A DNA stretch of 64,000 bases, taken from Myxococcus stipitatus (GTDB taxonomy: Bacteria > Myxococcota > Myxococcia > Myxococcales > Myxococcaceae). The position numbers were made by a program, and so were the translations under genes. The stretch is taken from the NCBI RefSeq assembly GCF_021412625.1, contig NZ_JAKCFI010000002.1, positions 868,001 to 932,000 on the forward strand, written 5' to 3'. The first letter of the stretch is position 1, and the number at the start of each line of letters is the position of its first letter. Of the stretch, positions 9,657 through 18,837 are shown piece after piece. The notes under the pieces were generated by a model. It did not search any database. It was not told the DNA's origin and worked only from the letters and a program-made list of their open reading frames with translations.

Positions 9657-11324
9657 TCACCCCGCCGGTGTCGCGCCCTCGGCGCGGGGCAGCACCACGC
9701 TGAAGCGGGCGCCGCGCCCCGGTTCCCCTCCGGCCTCCAGCTTGCCGCCGTGCTCCTGGAGGATGCGCGCGGCGATGGCGAGGCCCAGCCCCGTGCCGCC
9801 TTCCTTGGTGGTGAAGTAGGGCTCGAAGATGCGGGCGCGGTTCTCGGGGGGGATGCCCGGGCCGCTGTCCTCCACCTCGATGATGGCGTCCGCCTCCGTG
9901 CCCTTGACGCGCACGCGGAGGCTGCCGCCCTTGTCCGCCATGGCCTCCTCGGCGTTCTTCACCAGGTTCACCAGCACCTGCGTCAGCATGTCGCGGTCCA
10001 CCCGCGCCACGACGCCCGTCTGGAGGGACGGCTGCACCTCGATGCCCGGCGGCGGGGTGGCGTAGAGCGCGAGCACGCTCTGGGTCAGCTCGGACAGGTC
10101 CACCGGCGCCAGCTGCGGCTTGGGCATGCGCGCGAAGCGGCTGAACTCGTCGACGATGCGCCGCAGCCGGTCCACCTCCTCCAGCACCACGCCCGCGCTC
10201 TCCTTGAAGAGCTCCGGGAAGCGCGGGTGGCGCGCCTCCTGCGCGGCGAGCAGCGTCTCCAGCGACATGCGGATGGGGGTGAGCGGGTTCTTGATTTCGT
10301 GCGCCAGCCGCCGCGCCACCTCCTGCCACGCGGCGATGCGCTCGCTGGCCACCAGCCGCTCCGTGGTGGCCTTCAGTTCGGACGTCATGTGGTTGAACGT
10401 CTTCACCAGCTCGCCCACCTCGCCCGTGGCGTCCGACTCCACGCGCACGTCCAGCGCCCCCTCGGCCACGCGCCGCGCGCCCTCGGTGAGCGCCTCCACC
10501 GGGCGCGTCATCCACCGCGACACCAGCAGCCCCAGCAACACCGCGAACGCGCCCCCCAGCCCGGCCAGCAACAGGAAGGCGCGCATGACGCCTTCCTCCG
10601 CCTCGCGCGCGGCGGCGCGGCTGAACACCAGCCGCACGGTGGCCGCTTCACCCAGGGGCAGCTCCCGCGCGACGGTGGGCGGCGCCGCGTCCCCGGCCAC
10701 GGCCACCTCCGCCCCCTCGGCGAGGAGCGACACCCGCGCCTGGGTGAGGCGCGCGAGGTGCTGGGTGAGGCCCTCGTCGAGCAGCACGCCGCCCACCACC
10801 CACAGCCGCAGGTCGCCGTAGTCCACGGGACGCGCGGTGACGAGCGCGGGCAGCTGCCTCAGGCCGGAGGGGGTGCGCACCTCCACGCGGACGGGCAGCG
10901 GCCTCGACGCCTTCACCCGGGTGACATGGAAGAGGGCCGGGTCCGGGTCGCCGCGCCTGGCGGGCAGGTGGCCGGAGGACAGCACCCTGCCGTCGTTGTC
11001 GAAGAGCGACAGCACCGTCAGGCCGCGCGTCTTCATCAGCGCGCCCGCCGTGCCGGCCTGGATGGCGCGGGTGGGGTGCTCGCGCGCGTCGCGGGCCAGG
11101 TCCTCCATGGCGGGGCTGTCCACCAGCTCCTCCACCGCCCGGCGGGCCGTGGCCCCCGAGCGCTCCAGCGCCTCCTGGGCGCTGGTGGTGGCCGCCTGCA
11201 TGCGCGCATCCAGCTCCCGCGACAGTGTGTCGCGCAGCCGCGAGAGCGTGGGGAGCACCACCACGGCCAGGGGCACCAGCGCGAGCAGCGCGAAGGCCAG
11301 CGCCAGGCGCGTCCTCAACCGCAT
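9657..11324 (-). CDS. crdS: NtrY-type sensor histidine kinase, probable CrdS
   Basis: 555 aa. TM1 (residues ~6-26), a ~215-residue periplasmic sensing region, TM2 (~247-271), HAMP (~272-325), then an H-box RRLAHEIKNPLTPIRMS with phospho-acceptor H342, and an ATP-binding domain with N-, G1- and G2-like boxes (NLVKNAEEA, DSGPGIP, GGTGLGLAIA). The LTPIRMS form is typical of NtrY-like kinases whose targets are NtrC-type activators. It is last in an operon after PBP1A, a VCBS-like protein and an SBP (10-bp gap). In M. xanthus the CrdA kinase CrdS is, as I recall, encoded a few genes from PBP1A at just such a distance from the che3 locus, hence the name. Kinase confidence is high; the CrdS identity is moderate. 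Confidence 0.9.
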   Translation of the reverse strand: MRLRTRLALAFALLALVPLAVVVLPTLSRLRDTLSRELDARMQAATTSAQEALERSGATARRAVEELVDSPAMEDLARDAREHPTRAIQAGTAGALMKTRGLTVLSLFDNDGRVLSSGHLPARRGDPDPALFHVTRVKASRPLPVRVEVRTPSGLRQLPALVTARPVDYGDLRLWVVGGVLLDEGLTQHLARLTQARVSLLAEGAEVAVAGDAAPPTVARELPLGEAATVRLVFSRAAAREAEEGVMRAFLLLAGLGGAFAVLLGLLVSRWMTRPVEALTEGARRVAEGALDVRVESDATGEVGELVKTFNHMTSELKATTERLVASERIAAWQEVARRLAHEIKNPLTPIRMSLETLLAAQEARHPRFPELFKESAGVVLEEVDRLRRIVDEFSRFARMPKPQLAPVDLSELTQSVLALYATPPPGIEVQPSLQTGVVARVDRDMLTQVLVNLVKNAEEAMADKGGSLRVRVKGTEADAIIEVEDSGPGIPPENRARIFEPYFTTKEGGTGLGLAIAARILQEHGGKLEAGGEPGRGARFSVVLPRAEGATPAG

Positions 11325-11334
11325 GCGGCCCTCC

Positions 11335-12705
11335 TCACGGACGGCCGCCCGTGGCCGTCGCTTCCGCGGGCGCGAGGAAGAGGCCGTCCAGCATCGGCAG
11401 GCCCTGGGCGTCCATCTCCAGCCCATCCACCTCCGGCGCGACGCGCACGCCCAGCCCCTGCGCGTACAGCGGCACCAGCGGCACCGAGGGCGCCACCGCG
11501 AGCGCGCGCTCCCGGGCGCGGGCGTCGCGGGCGCTCGCGTCCTGCAACAAGCCGATCGGCGGCAGCTCCACGCCGAGCAGGTCCTTGCGCCCGCCCGCGT
11601 CGAGCACCACCGCGAGCGCGGGGCCCGGCACCGGCGGCAGCAGGAGCGCGTGCAGCATCAACTCGAAGTCGCCCCGGGCCCAGCGCGCCCTCAGCGCGGC
11701 GCGGGACAGGGGCTCGAGGGCCACGGTGTAGCCGCGCTCGTGCAGCTTCACCTGGATGCGCTCGGCCACCGCGCGTTGGTCCTCGAGGGCGGAGTCGTAG
11801 AGCAGCGTCACCGTGCGCGCGGGCGCGGTCGCCGGGGCCACGGGGCGGGGCCGGGCCGCCTGGGACATCAGCGCCGGAGGCAGCAGGTGCGGCATGGGCA
11901 CGGCGGGGCTGCGCACGAACAGGCGGGTGAGGTCCTCGCGGTCGATGGCGCTCTCCACGGCCTGTCGGAAGTCCGCGGGCAGCCGCCGGGGCGAGAACGC
12001 GAGGTAGGTGGCGTGCAGCGGCGTTCCGGACACCGGCCCCGTCTCGGCCGGCACGCCCATCTCGACCTGCACCTGTCGCGCGGACCACATGCGCGAAAGC
12101 CCCCGCTCGTCCGTGGCGGTGAGCAGCAGCCGGTCCAGGTACGGCCGCCCCTGCGGCCAGCCGAGGTTCGCCTCCAGCGCGCCACGGCCCGCGGCGCCGA
12201 AGGGGCCGAGCGGCGAGGACGAGACGGGCGCGGACAGGGCCGGGTGGCACAGGGCGCGCTCCAGGTCCGGCCAGGGGAAGGCGAGCGCCAGCTCCAGGGT
12301 GCTCCCGCTGGCGGAGATGCTCCGCCCCTCGCCGCGCAGCGGATAGAGCAGGGCGCGGTAGGGTGAGGCGCCCTCGGTGCTGGACAGCCGCGTCCACGCG
12401 CGGGCGAGCGCGCTCGCGGCGGCGCCGTTGGGCAGCGTCACCTTCAGCACCTGGGGTGTCGGCCGTGTCAGCGCTCGCGCCAGCGCGGGGCGAGGCGCCT
12501 CCTGCGTCGACGCGGTGCAGAGGGGGCGCGACAGGAGACCGAGCAGCGTGGCCTCCAGCGGCGTGTCGGCGAGCGCGGGCTCCCCCACCTCCGGAGGGCC
12601 GGCGTGGGCGACGCGCACCTCGCCGCCGTACCGGGGACGGCTGGCGGCGAGGGACGGCGAGGAGGCGAGGAGGAAGAGGCCCGCGAGGGCGACACGGCGC
12701 TTCAT
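11335..12705 (-). CDS. Orphan family-5 extracellular solute-binding protein
   Basis: 456 aa with a signal peptide (MKRRVALAGLFLLASSPSLAA). It has features of the peptide/nickel-type SBP_bac_5 fold: RYGGEVRVAHAGPP near the N-terminus, RQAVESAIDREDLTRLF near the middle and AERIQVKLHERGYTVALEPL in lobe 2. It is somewhat shorter than typical DppA/OppA (~530 aa). No permease or ATPase gene is nearby; it lies between a VCBS-like gene (4-bp ATGA overlap) and the kinase gene. I infer that it may work as a periplasmic ligand receptor for that kinase rather than in transport. The ligand (oligopeptide or muropeptide?) cannot be read from sequence. Confidence 0.8.
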   Translation of the reverse strand: MKRRVALAGLFLLASSPSLAASRPRYGGEVRVAHAGPPEVGEPALADTPLEATLLGLLSRPLCTASTQEAPRPALARALTRPTPQVLKVTLPNGAAASALARAWTRLSSTEGASPYRALLYPLRGEGRSISASGSTLELALAFPWPDLERALCHPALSAPVSSSPLGPFGAAGRGALEANLGWPQGRPYLDRLLLTATDERGLSRMWSARQVQVEMGVPAETGPVSGTPLHATYLAFSPRRLPADFRQAVESAIDREDLTRLFVRSPAVPMPHLLPPALMSQAARPRPVAPATAPARTVTLLYDSALEDQRAVAERIQVKLHERGYTVALEPLSRAALRARWARGDFELMLHALLLPPVPGPALAVVLDAGGRKDLLGVELPPIGLLQDASARDARARERALAVAPSVPLVPLYAQGLGVRVAPEVDGLEMDAQGLPMLDGLFLAPAEATATGGRP

Positions 12706-14060
12706 GGCGCACCCTGGCGCAAGAGGAACAGCTCGGTGGTGCCGTCCGGCTTCCACAGGCCCACGACGACCTCCCTGCGGTCATCTCCATCCAGGTCGGC
12801 CGTCACCACGACCAGCGCCCGGCCCGTGGGCAGCGGCCCCTGCCACAGCGGCTCATGGGTCGTCGTGTCCGTGCCCTGGAGGGCATGGATGCGCAGCACG
12901 TCCGGCGACGGGCGGAGCAGCGGGGACGTGGTGACGAGCTCGGGCTCGCCGTCCCCGTCGAGGTCGCCCAGGGCGCTCCCCGCGCCCAGGCTGGAGAGCC
13001 GGAGCGGCGCCGCGCCGGCGCGCGCGTACAGCGTGCCGGTGGCGTCCGGATGGACGAAGAGCATGCGCGGCGCCACGAGGCTCGCGGTGGTGAAGGGCGC
13101 GGGCGCCGTGAACGGCTTTCCATCCGCGAGCCGGAGCTCGGGTTGGAAGGCCGTCTGGCCCGGGATGAAGGCGCCCCGCTCTCCAGGGCCGAGCGGCGCC
13201 GCGTCCAACACGCCGACGGGCTTGAGCACCCCGCGCGCGGTGTCGAGCGTCAGCACCTCTCCGTGGGCGTGGCGGGTGCTCCAGGCCGCGAGCCGGGGGG
13301 GGCCGGACAGCACCGCCAACGCGCCGAAGGGCTCGCGGGTGGTGACGCTCGCGGGGGCGAGGGTCTCCAGCTCCCGTCGGGCCAGCAGCCGACCGTCCGC
13401 GGCGAACACGGACACCTCGTGCTCGGTCAGCGCGGCGATTTCGTCCTTGCCGTCGCCATCCAGGTCTCCCGCCGCGAGCGCCGCCACGGGGGACTCCAGC
13501 CGCGCGAGGGTGGCGCCCAGCAGCCGCATCCCCCGGGCCTCGGAGGGCCGCGTGGAGGGCGCGGGCGGGCCGCCCACCGAGGCCAGCGCGAGCGCCTCCG
13601 GGTCGGCATCCACCGACGCCGACAGGGCACCCGCGGGGCGGGGCGGCCGTGTCGGCGAGCGGCCGGACCAGAAGTTCACCCAGGTGCCCAGCAGGTCGCC
13701 GCGCGCGCGCAACGCGCCCGCCTCCACGTCCAGCGTCAGTCGCGCCAGCGTGCGAGCACCCTGGGCGCGCGCCGCCACCTCGGCGGCCTCGGGCGTGGGG
13801 GCCTCGAGGACGATGGGCGACAGGTCCGCGGCGGCCAGTCTCGCCGCCAGGACGCTGCCCACCGCGCGGCGCAGCTCCGGCGTGCCGCCCGACAGATGGA
13901 CCGCGACGGGGGCCTCCGCGGACAGGGCGCGCAGGTCGTCGGTCAGCTCGCGCGCCAGGCGGGGCACGGCGGCGCCCTGCTCGGCGGGGGGCGGGGCGTT
14001 GGAAGCGGCGCCCGCCGCGTGCGCGGCGAGCAGCGAAGCGAGGAGCAGGGCTCGGCTCAC
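12702..14060 (-). CDS. Secreted VCBS/FG-GAP-like repeat protein
   Basis: 452 aa from a GTG start whose bases overlap the PBP1A stop (GTGA), with signal peptide VSRALLLASLLAAHAAGAAS. The first ~180 residues are Ala-rich and look like an alpha/beta domain (AVHLSGGTPELRRAVGSVLAARL). Several FG-GAP/VCBS-type calcium loops follow: AAGDLDGDGKDEIA, LGDLDGDGEPELV and TADLDGDDRREVVVG, the hallmark of a beta-propeller. It is co-translated with PBP1A upstream and the SBP downstream. An envelope scaffold or ligand-binding role is inferred; no enzyme motif was seen. Confidence 0.8.
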   Translation of the reverse strand: MSRALLLASLLAAHAAGAASNAPPPAEQGAAVPRLARELTDDLRALSAEAPVAVHLSGGTPELRRAVGSVLAARLAAADLSPIVLEAPTPEAAEVAARAQGARTLARLTLDVEAGALRARGDLLGTWVNFWSGRSPTRPPRPAGALSASVDADPEALALASVGGPPAPSTRPSEARGMRLLGATLARLESPVAALAAGDLDGDGKDEIAALTEHEVSVFAADGRLLARRELETLAPASVTTREPFGALAVLSGPPRLAAWSTRHAHGEVLTLDTARGVLKPVGVLDAAPLGPGERGAFIPGQTAFQPELRLADGKPFTAPAPFTTASLVAPRMLFVHPDATGTLYARAGAAPLRLSSLGAGSALGDLDGDGEPELVTTSPLLRPSPDVLRIHALQGTDTTTHEPLWQGPLPTGRALVVVTADLDGDDRREVVVGLWKPDGTTELFLLRQGAP

Positions 14061-16687
14061 AGACCCTTCCTGTTGCCTTCGTCGAGGAAGAACTCGTCGG
14101 TGGTCACCTGGCCGGGCGGCGGGGCCTCCGCGGTGGGCTGGGTCCCCTCGAGGAACGGCTCCAGGCGACCGGGCACGGACGCCCCCGCGAGCAACCCGGT
14201 GGCGGGGTCGATGCGCACCTGGAGGATGCCCGCGGGCACCTCGAATTCGCGCGCGGGCAGGCCCTCGTGGGCCACGCGCATGAACTGGAGCCAGATGGGC
14301 AGCGCGGCGCGCCCTCCCGTCTCGCTGCTGCCCAGCGGGGCGTTGTTGTCGAAGCCCACCCACGCGCTGGCCACCCAGTCCGCCGTGTAGCCGGAGAACC
14401 ACGTGTCCTTCGACTCCTGCGTGGTGCCCGTCTTGCCGGCGGCGGGCCGGTTCAGCTCGCGCACCGCGCGCGCGGTGCCTTCCTCCACCACGCTGCGCAT
14501 CAGCGACGTGGCGAGGTACGCCACCGCGGGAGGCAGCGTCTCCTCGAACGCGGGCTGGTGCTCCTCCAACACCCTGCCGCGCGAGTCTCGCACGCGCAGC
14601 AGCAGCAGCGGCTCCGCGTGGCGGCCGTTGGCCTGGAGCGTGGCGTACGCGTTGACGGCCTCCAGCATCGTCACCTCGCCCGTGCCCAGCGCCAGCGTCA
14701 GGTTCTCCGGCAGCGCGGAGCGGATGCCCGCGCGGCGCGCGAAGTCGATGACGGTGGCCGGCGTCAGCGCCTCGATGAGGCGCACCGACACCGTGTTCTT
14801 CGACTTCGTGAGCGCCTGGCGCAGCGTCATGGGTCCCTCGAACTGGCGATCGTAGTTCTGGGGCTTCCACGTCTTGCCCGTGTACGGGTCCCGGATGGTC
14901 TCGGGCGCGTCGTTCACCTGGGACAGGGGGGTGTAGCGCCCGCTGGCCATGGCGGCGGCGTAGAGGAACGGCTTGAAGGACGAGCCGGGTTGGCGCCTGG
15001 CCTGCGTGGCGCGGTTGAACGACGAGCGCTCGGAGTCATAGCCACCCACCAGCGCCACCACGTGGCGGTTGGCGGGGTTGATGACGACCAGGCCGCCCTC
15101 GACCTCGGGAATCTGGTCCAGGGTGGCCTCCACGAACGCGGGCGCGGGCGGGGCCTTCAGCACGCGCACGTAGACGAGCTGGCCTGGGGCGAACACGTCC
15201 GCGATGCCCCTGGGCGCGCCGCGCTTCTTCTGCCGCGCCCAGGTGACCGAGGAGAAGGCCACCTCCGCCGTGCGGCCGACGAGGTCCACGCGCGCCACGT
15301 TGCGCTTCTCGTCCACCTCGGTGACGTAGCCCGTCAGCCGCAGCCCTTCCTCCAGCGGCTTGAGCCGCACCGAGGCCACCAGCAGCTCCTCCTCGGAGGG
15401 CGGCGCCTCCTCTTCCTCGGAGGCCAGGTCCGGGCGCTGCTCCTCCACGCCGTCCTCCTCCTGCGTCGCCGCCGGGGGCTCGGTGGGCGCCTGGGCGCTC
15501 TTCGTCGCCTGGGCGAGCGGCGCCAGGTCCGCCACGTACCCCTGGTCCTTCTGCCGGCGCCCGGCCTCCTCGATGCGGGTGACGACGAGCTTGCGGAAGC
15601 GCTCCCACTGCGCCGCGTCCAGCGTGCCCTGGGGACCGCGATAGCCCTGGCGCCGGTCCACCGCCTCCAGCCCCGCGCGCACGGACTGCTCCGCGGCGCG
15701 CTGGAGCCGGGGCACCATGGCGATGTCCACGCGCAGGCCGCCCTGCATCACCGCCTTCTCGCCGTAGCGCTCGATGAGCGTGCGGCGGATCTCCTCGGTG
15801 TAGTACGGCCCCACGGCCTGCTCGGGGCGCGGCGCGAGGACGATGGGCTTGTCCAGCTCCGCGGCCACCTGGTCGCGCGGCGCGAAGCCGTGCTGGGCCA
15901 TCTGCCCCAGCACGTAGCGCTGGCGCGACTTCGCCCGCGTCATGTTCGTCACCGGGTTGATGCGGTGGGGGGACTGCACGGTGCCCGCGAGCACGGCGGC
16001 CTCCCCGAGGCCCAGGTCCTTGGCGTGCTTGCCGAAGTAGTAGAGGGCGGCCTCCTCGAGGCCGTAGCGGCGCTGCCCGTAGTACGACTGGTTGATGTAG
16101 AGGCCGAGGATCTGGTCCTTCGTCAGCGCCTCCTCGACGCGCGGGGTGAGGATCCACTCGCGAATCTTGCGCGACAGCTTGCGCTCGGGCGTCAGCAGCA
16201 GGTTCTTCACCACCTGCTGGGTGATCGTCGACGCGCCGGACTTGCGGCTGCCGGGGATGAGGTTCTTGATGGCCGCGCGCGCGATGCCGAACGGGTCCAG
16301 GCCCACGTGCTTGTAGAAGTCCGCGTCCTCCGCCGCGAGGAAGGCGTCGCGCACGTGCGGCGGCAGGTCCTCCACGCGCACCACCGTGCGCTTCTCGTGC
16401 GCGAACTCGGCGCACAGCGAGCCGTCCCCGCACGTCACCTTGGTGACCTGGGGCAGCTCGTAGGTGCGCAGGGCGTCCACGGAGGGCAGGTCCCGGCTGT
16501 AGTAGACGTACGTGCCCACGCCGACGAGCAGCGCGAGCACCAGACCCACCGCGCCGGTGATGAGCAGGCGCTTCGTCCAGCGCCAGATGCGGGCGCCCAG
16601 GCCCGGAGGCGGAGCGGACGGAGGCGCCGCGGCGGGCGACGGCGGGGTGGCATCGGGAGGTGTGGGCATCACAGGGGCCAGGTTCAT
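14057..16687 (-). CDS. mrcA: Penicillin-binding protein 1A (bifunctional class A PBP)
   Basis: 876 aa. A short Pro/Ala-rich cytoplasmic tail and one TM (~40-62) precede a GT51 glycosyltransferase domain with catalytic E120 in AAEDADFYKH, then ASTITQQVVKN and the QILGLYINQSYYGQ region. An acidic insert (~400-435) and an OB-like segment are followed by the transpeptidase domain with S569-S-F-K572, S629-K-N and K752-T-G-T. All catalytic motifs are intact. It polymerises and cross-links peptidoglycan at the cytoplasmic membrane. It is first in a four-gene operon ending with the histidine kinase, unusual company for a PBP. M. xanthus has a PBP1A in the same neighbourhood, as I recall. Confidence 0.95.
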   Translation of the reverse strand: MNLAPVMPTPPDATPPSPAAAPPSAPPPGLGARIWRWTKRLLITGAVGLVLALLVGVGTYVYYSRDLPSVDALRTYELPQVTKVTCGDGSLCAEFAHEKRTVVRVEDLPPHVRDAFLAAEDADFYKHVGLDPFGIARAAIKNLIPGSRKSGASTITQQVVKNLLLTPERKLSRKIREWILTPRVEEALTKDQILGLYINQSYYGQRRYGLEEAALYYFGKHAKDLGLGEAAVLAGTVQSPHRINPVTNMTRAKSRQRYVLGQMAQHGFAPRDQVAAELDKPIVLAPRPEQAVGPYYTEEIRRTLIERYGEKAVMQGGLRVDIAMVPRLQRAAEQSVRAGLEAVDRRQGYRGPQGTLDAAQWERFRKLVVTRIEEAGRRQKDQGYVADLAPLAQATKSAQAPTEPPAATQEEDGVEEQRPDLASEEEEAPPSEEELLVASVRLKPLEEGLRLTGYVTEVDEKRNVARVDLVGRTAEVAFSSVTWARQKKRGAPRGIADVFAPGQLVYVRVLKAPPAPAFVEATLDQIPEVEGGLVVINPANRHVVALVGGYDSERSSFNRATQARRQPGSSFKPFLYAAAMASGRYTPLSQVNDAPETIRDPYTGKTWKPQNYDRQFEGPMTLRQALTKSKNTVSVRLIEALTPATVIDFARRAGIRSALPENLTLALGTGEVTMLEAVNAYATLQANGRHAEPLLLLRVRDSRGRVLEEHQPAFEETLPPAVAYLATSLMRSVVEEGTARAVRELNRPAAGKTGTTQESKDTWFSGYTADWVASAWVGFDNNAPLGSSETGGRAALPIWLQFMRVAHEGLPAREFEVPAGILQVRIDPATGLLAGASVPGRLEPFLEGTQPTAEAPPPGQVTTDEFFLDEGNRKGL

Positions 16688-16785
16688 GGGCGCTTCTCGG
16701 CGGGGGCGCACGTTAGACCGATGGGCCGGCGACGGGAACCGGCTCGACGTCCGCCTGGAGGTCGGTCTCCAGGCGGGGAAGCACG

Positions 16786-17847
16786 TCACGGCAGCGGCGG
16801 CTCGGCCCCGGCGCGAGGGCTCGCGAGCCCCTCGGTCGTGGGCACGTCGACGCGGGCGACACGGCCCATGCGGTCCGCGTTGACGCGGGCCTGCACGTAG
16901 CGGGGCGACAGCCGGGTCGCGGTGGCGTAGGCGGTGCGGGCCTCCTCCAGCCGGCCCAGCCGTTCCCAGGCCACGCCGAGGTTGTTGTGGACGTAGGCCA
17001 CGTGGGGCAGCAGCTCGGCGGCACGCTCCAGCACCTGGGCCGCCTTCGCGTTCTCGCCCGCGCGCAGCCAGGCGAAGCCCAGGTTGTTGAGCGCGTGGCC
17101 GTGCTCGGGCTCCAGGTGGACCGCCTGCTGGAAGCGGAGGATGGCGGGGGCCAGCTCGTTGCTCGCCAGGTGGGCCCGGCCGAGCACCTGATACACCTCC
17201 GCGTCATCCGGGGCGCGGAGGACCGCCTCCTCGCCCACGCGCACCGCCTCCGCGTAGCGTCCCAGACCCACCAGCAGTCGGGCCTGCTGGACGAGGGGGC
17301 CGGCGTCCTCGGGCAGCAGGCCGCCGAGCCGCGCGTACGCGAGCTGCGCCAGCTCGGCGTTGCCCTGCAGCCGCGCGAGCCGGGCCAGCTGCTCCAGCGC
17401 CTCCTCGTCGGTGGAATCGTCATGGAGCGCGCGGCGCAGCTCGGTGAGCGCGCCGGAGAGGTCCCCCAGCTCGCGCAGCGTGCGCGCGCGCCTCAGGTGG
17501 TCCACGCGGCGGCCGTGCTCGTGGGGCAGCGTGAGCGGGTCCTCGGAGACGCTCGCCGGGGCGGGGGCCTCGGGCAGGGCGGGCGTGGACGTCTCCGGGG
17601 TGGACATCGAGGCGACCTCCACCGAGGGGGCTGACGTGCTCCGCCGCGCGGCGGGAGGCCGGGCGGCGGGGACCTGTTGCTGCTCGGCGAGGGCGAGCCA
17701 GGGCCGCAGGGAGGCGGGGAGCGGCACGTCGCTCCAGGCGACGAGTCCGAGCGCGGCGAGGCAGGCGGGCAGCAGCGACTTCCTCAGCGTGGGGGGCAGG
17801 GTGATGCCCACGGCGCGGCGGGGGGCCTTCCTCGTCCTGGTGCTCAT
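16786..17847 (-). CDS. TPR-repeat protein with N-terminal membrane segment
   Basis: 353 aa. The basic N-terminus (MSTRTRKAPRR) leads to a weak TM or signal anchor (residues ~20-40), then a Pro/Ala/Ser linker. Six or so tetratricopeptide repeats follow from about residue 110 to 330 (ALTELRRALHDDSTDEEALEQLARL, AEVYQVLGRAHLASNELAPAILRFQQAV, HALNNLGFAWLRAGENAKAAQVLERAAEL). This is a protein-interaction module. It ends 98 bp upstream of PBP1A on the same strand, so it may be in the same transcription unit, though the gap leaves room for a promoter. The ATG at 17847 is chosen because the upstream frame runs into the divergent exonuclease promoter region. Confidence 0.82.
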   Translation of the reverse strand: MSTRTRKAPRRAVGITLPPTLRKSLLPACLAALGLVAWSDVPLPASLRPWLALAEQQQVPAARPPAARRSTSAPSVEVASMSTPETSTPALPEAPAPASVSEDPLTLPHEHGRRVDHLRRARTLRELGDLSGALTELRRALHDDSTDEEALEQLARLARLQGNAELAQLAYARLGGLLPEDAGPLVQQARLLVGLGRYAEAVRVGEEAVLRAPDDAEVYQVLGRAHLASNELAPAILRFQQAVHLEPEHGHALNNLGFAWLRAGENAKAAQVLERAAELLPHVAYVHNNLGVAWERLGRLEEARTAYATATRLSPRYVQARVNADRMGRVARVDVPTTEGLASPRAGAEPPLP

Positions 17848-18049
17848 GGCGGCGACCTCGACTTCCGGGCGGGGCGTCCGGGAGGGGACGCACCAGGAGG
17901 GCTCCTGTGGGAGACCTCCCACTCCGGCTCCAATGCGATGGTCGTGCCAGGGGCTTTCCCCCGGGCCGTGCGACGGGGTGTGGCCTTGGGGCCGCACGCA
18001 GGGGGGAAAACCATGGCGGGGGCGTGGGTGTCGTGCGACGGTGCCCGCG

Positions 18050-18820
18050 ATGAAGATCGCCACCTGGAACGTGAACTCGGTGCGAGCCCGGCAGGAGCGG
18101 CTGCTCGAATGGTTGAAGACCGCGCAACCGGACGTCGTGTGCCTTCAGGAGTTGAAGTGCACGGAGGAGGACTTCCCCATGGAGGCCGTGCGCGAGGCGG
18201 GCTACCACGCGGCGGTGAACGGGCAGAAGACCTACAACGGCGTCGCCATCCTCGCGAAGGAGGAGCCGCGCGACGTGGTGAAGGGGTTGTCGGACGGCGT
18301 GGACGACACGCACGCGCGCCTCATCGCCGCGACGGTGGGCGGCATCCGCGTGGTGAGCGCGTACGCGCCCAACGGGCAGTCGGTGGACTCGCCCCAGTAC
18401 GAGTACAAGCTGGAGTGGTACGGCCGGCTGCGTCGCTACCTGGACACGCGGCACAAGCCGGACGAGCCGCTGGTGCTCGGGGGCGACTGGAACGTGGCGC
18501 CCGAGGACATCGACACGTACGACCCGAAGGAGTGGGAGGGGCAGACGCTCTTCACGCTCAAGGAGCGCGACGCGCTCCAGCGGCTGTGCGCCTTCGGCCT
18601 GACGGACGCCTACCGCAAGCTGTACCCGGACACGCAGCGCTTCTCGTGGTGGGACTACCGGATGCTCGCGTTCCCCAAGAACAAGGGCCTGCGCATCGAC
18701 CACCTCTACGTCACGGCGCCGCTGGCGTCCCGTCTGGCGGGCGCGGACACGGACCGGGAGGCGCGCAAGGGCAAGCAGCCCTCGGACCACGCGCCGGTGT
18801 GGCTCGAGCTTCGCGACTGA
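18050..18820 (+). CDS. xth: Exodeoxyribonuclease III (AP endonuclease)
   Basis: 256 aa, full length for the Xth family. It repairs abasic sites and trims 3' blocks on DNA. Metal and catalytic motifs are present in order: TWNVNSVRAR, QELKCTEEDFP, GGDWNVAPEDID, GLRIDHLYV and the terminal SDHAPVWLEL with the catalytic His. The start ATG at 18050 opens directly into MKIATWNVNS. It is followed 17 bp later by an esterase gene, probably on the same transcript, though a functional link is not obvious. Confidence 0.95.
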   Translation: MKIATWNVNSVRARQERLLEWLKTAQPDVVCLQELKCTEEDFPMEAVREAGYHAAVNGQKTYNGVAILAKEEPRDVVKGLSDGVDDTHARLIAATVGGIRVVSAYAPNGQSVDSPQYEYKLEWYGRLRRYLDTRHKPDEPLVLGGDWNVAPEDIDTYDPKEWEGQTLFTLKERDALQRLCAFGLTDAYRKLYPDTQRFSWWDYRMLAFPKNKGLRIDHLYVTAPLASRLAGADTDREARKGKQPSDHAPVWLELRD

Positions 18821-18837
18821 TGCACGGGAGGACTGCG

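Noticed and set aside
13649..16900. 1083-codon plus-strand frame across PBP1A
   Set aside because: Antisense to intact PBP motifs; composition typical of a shadow frame.
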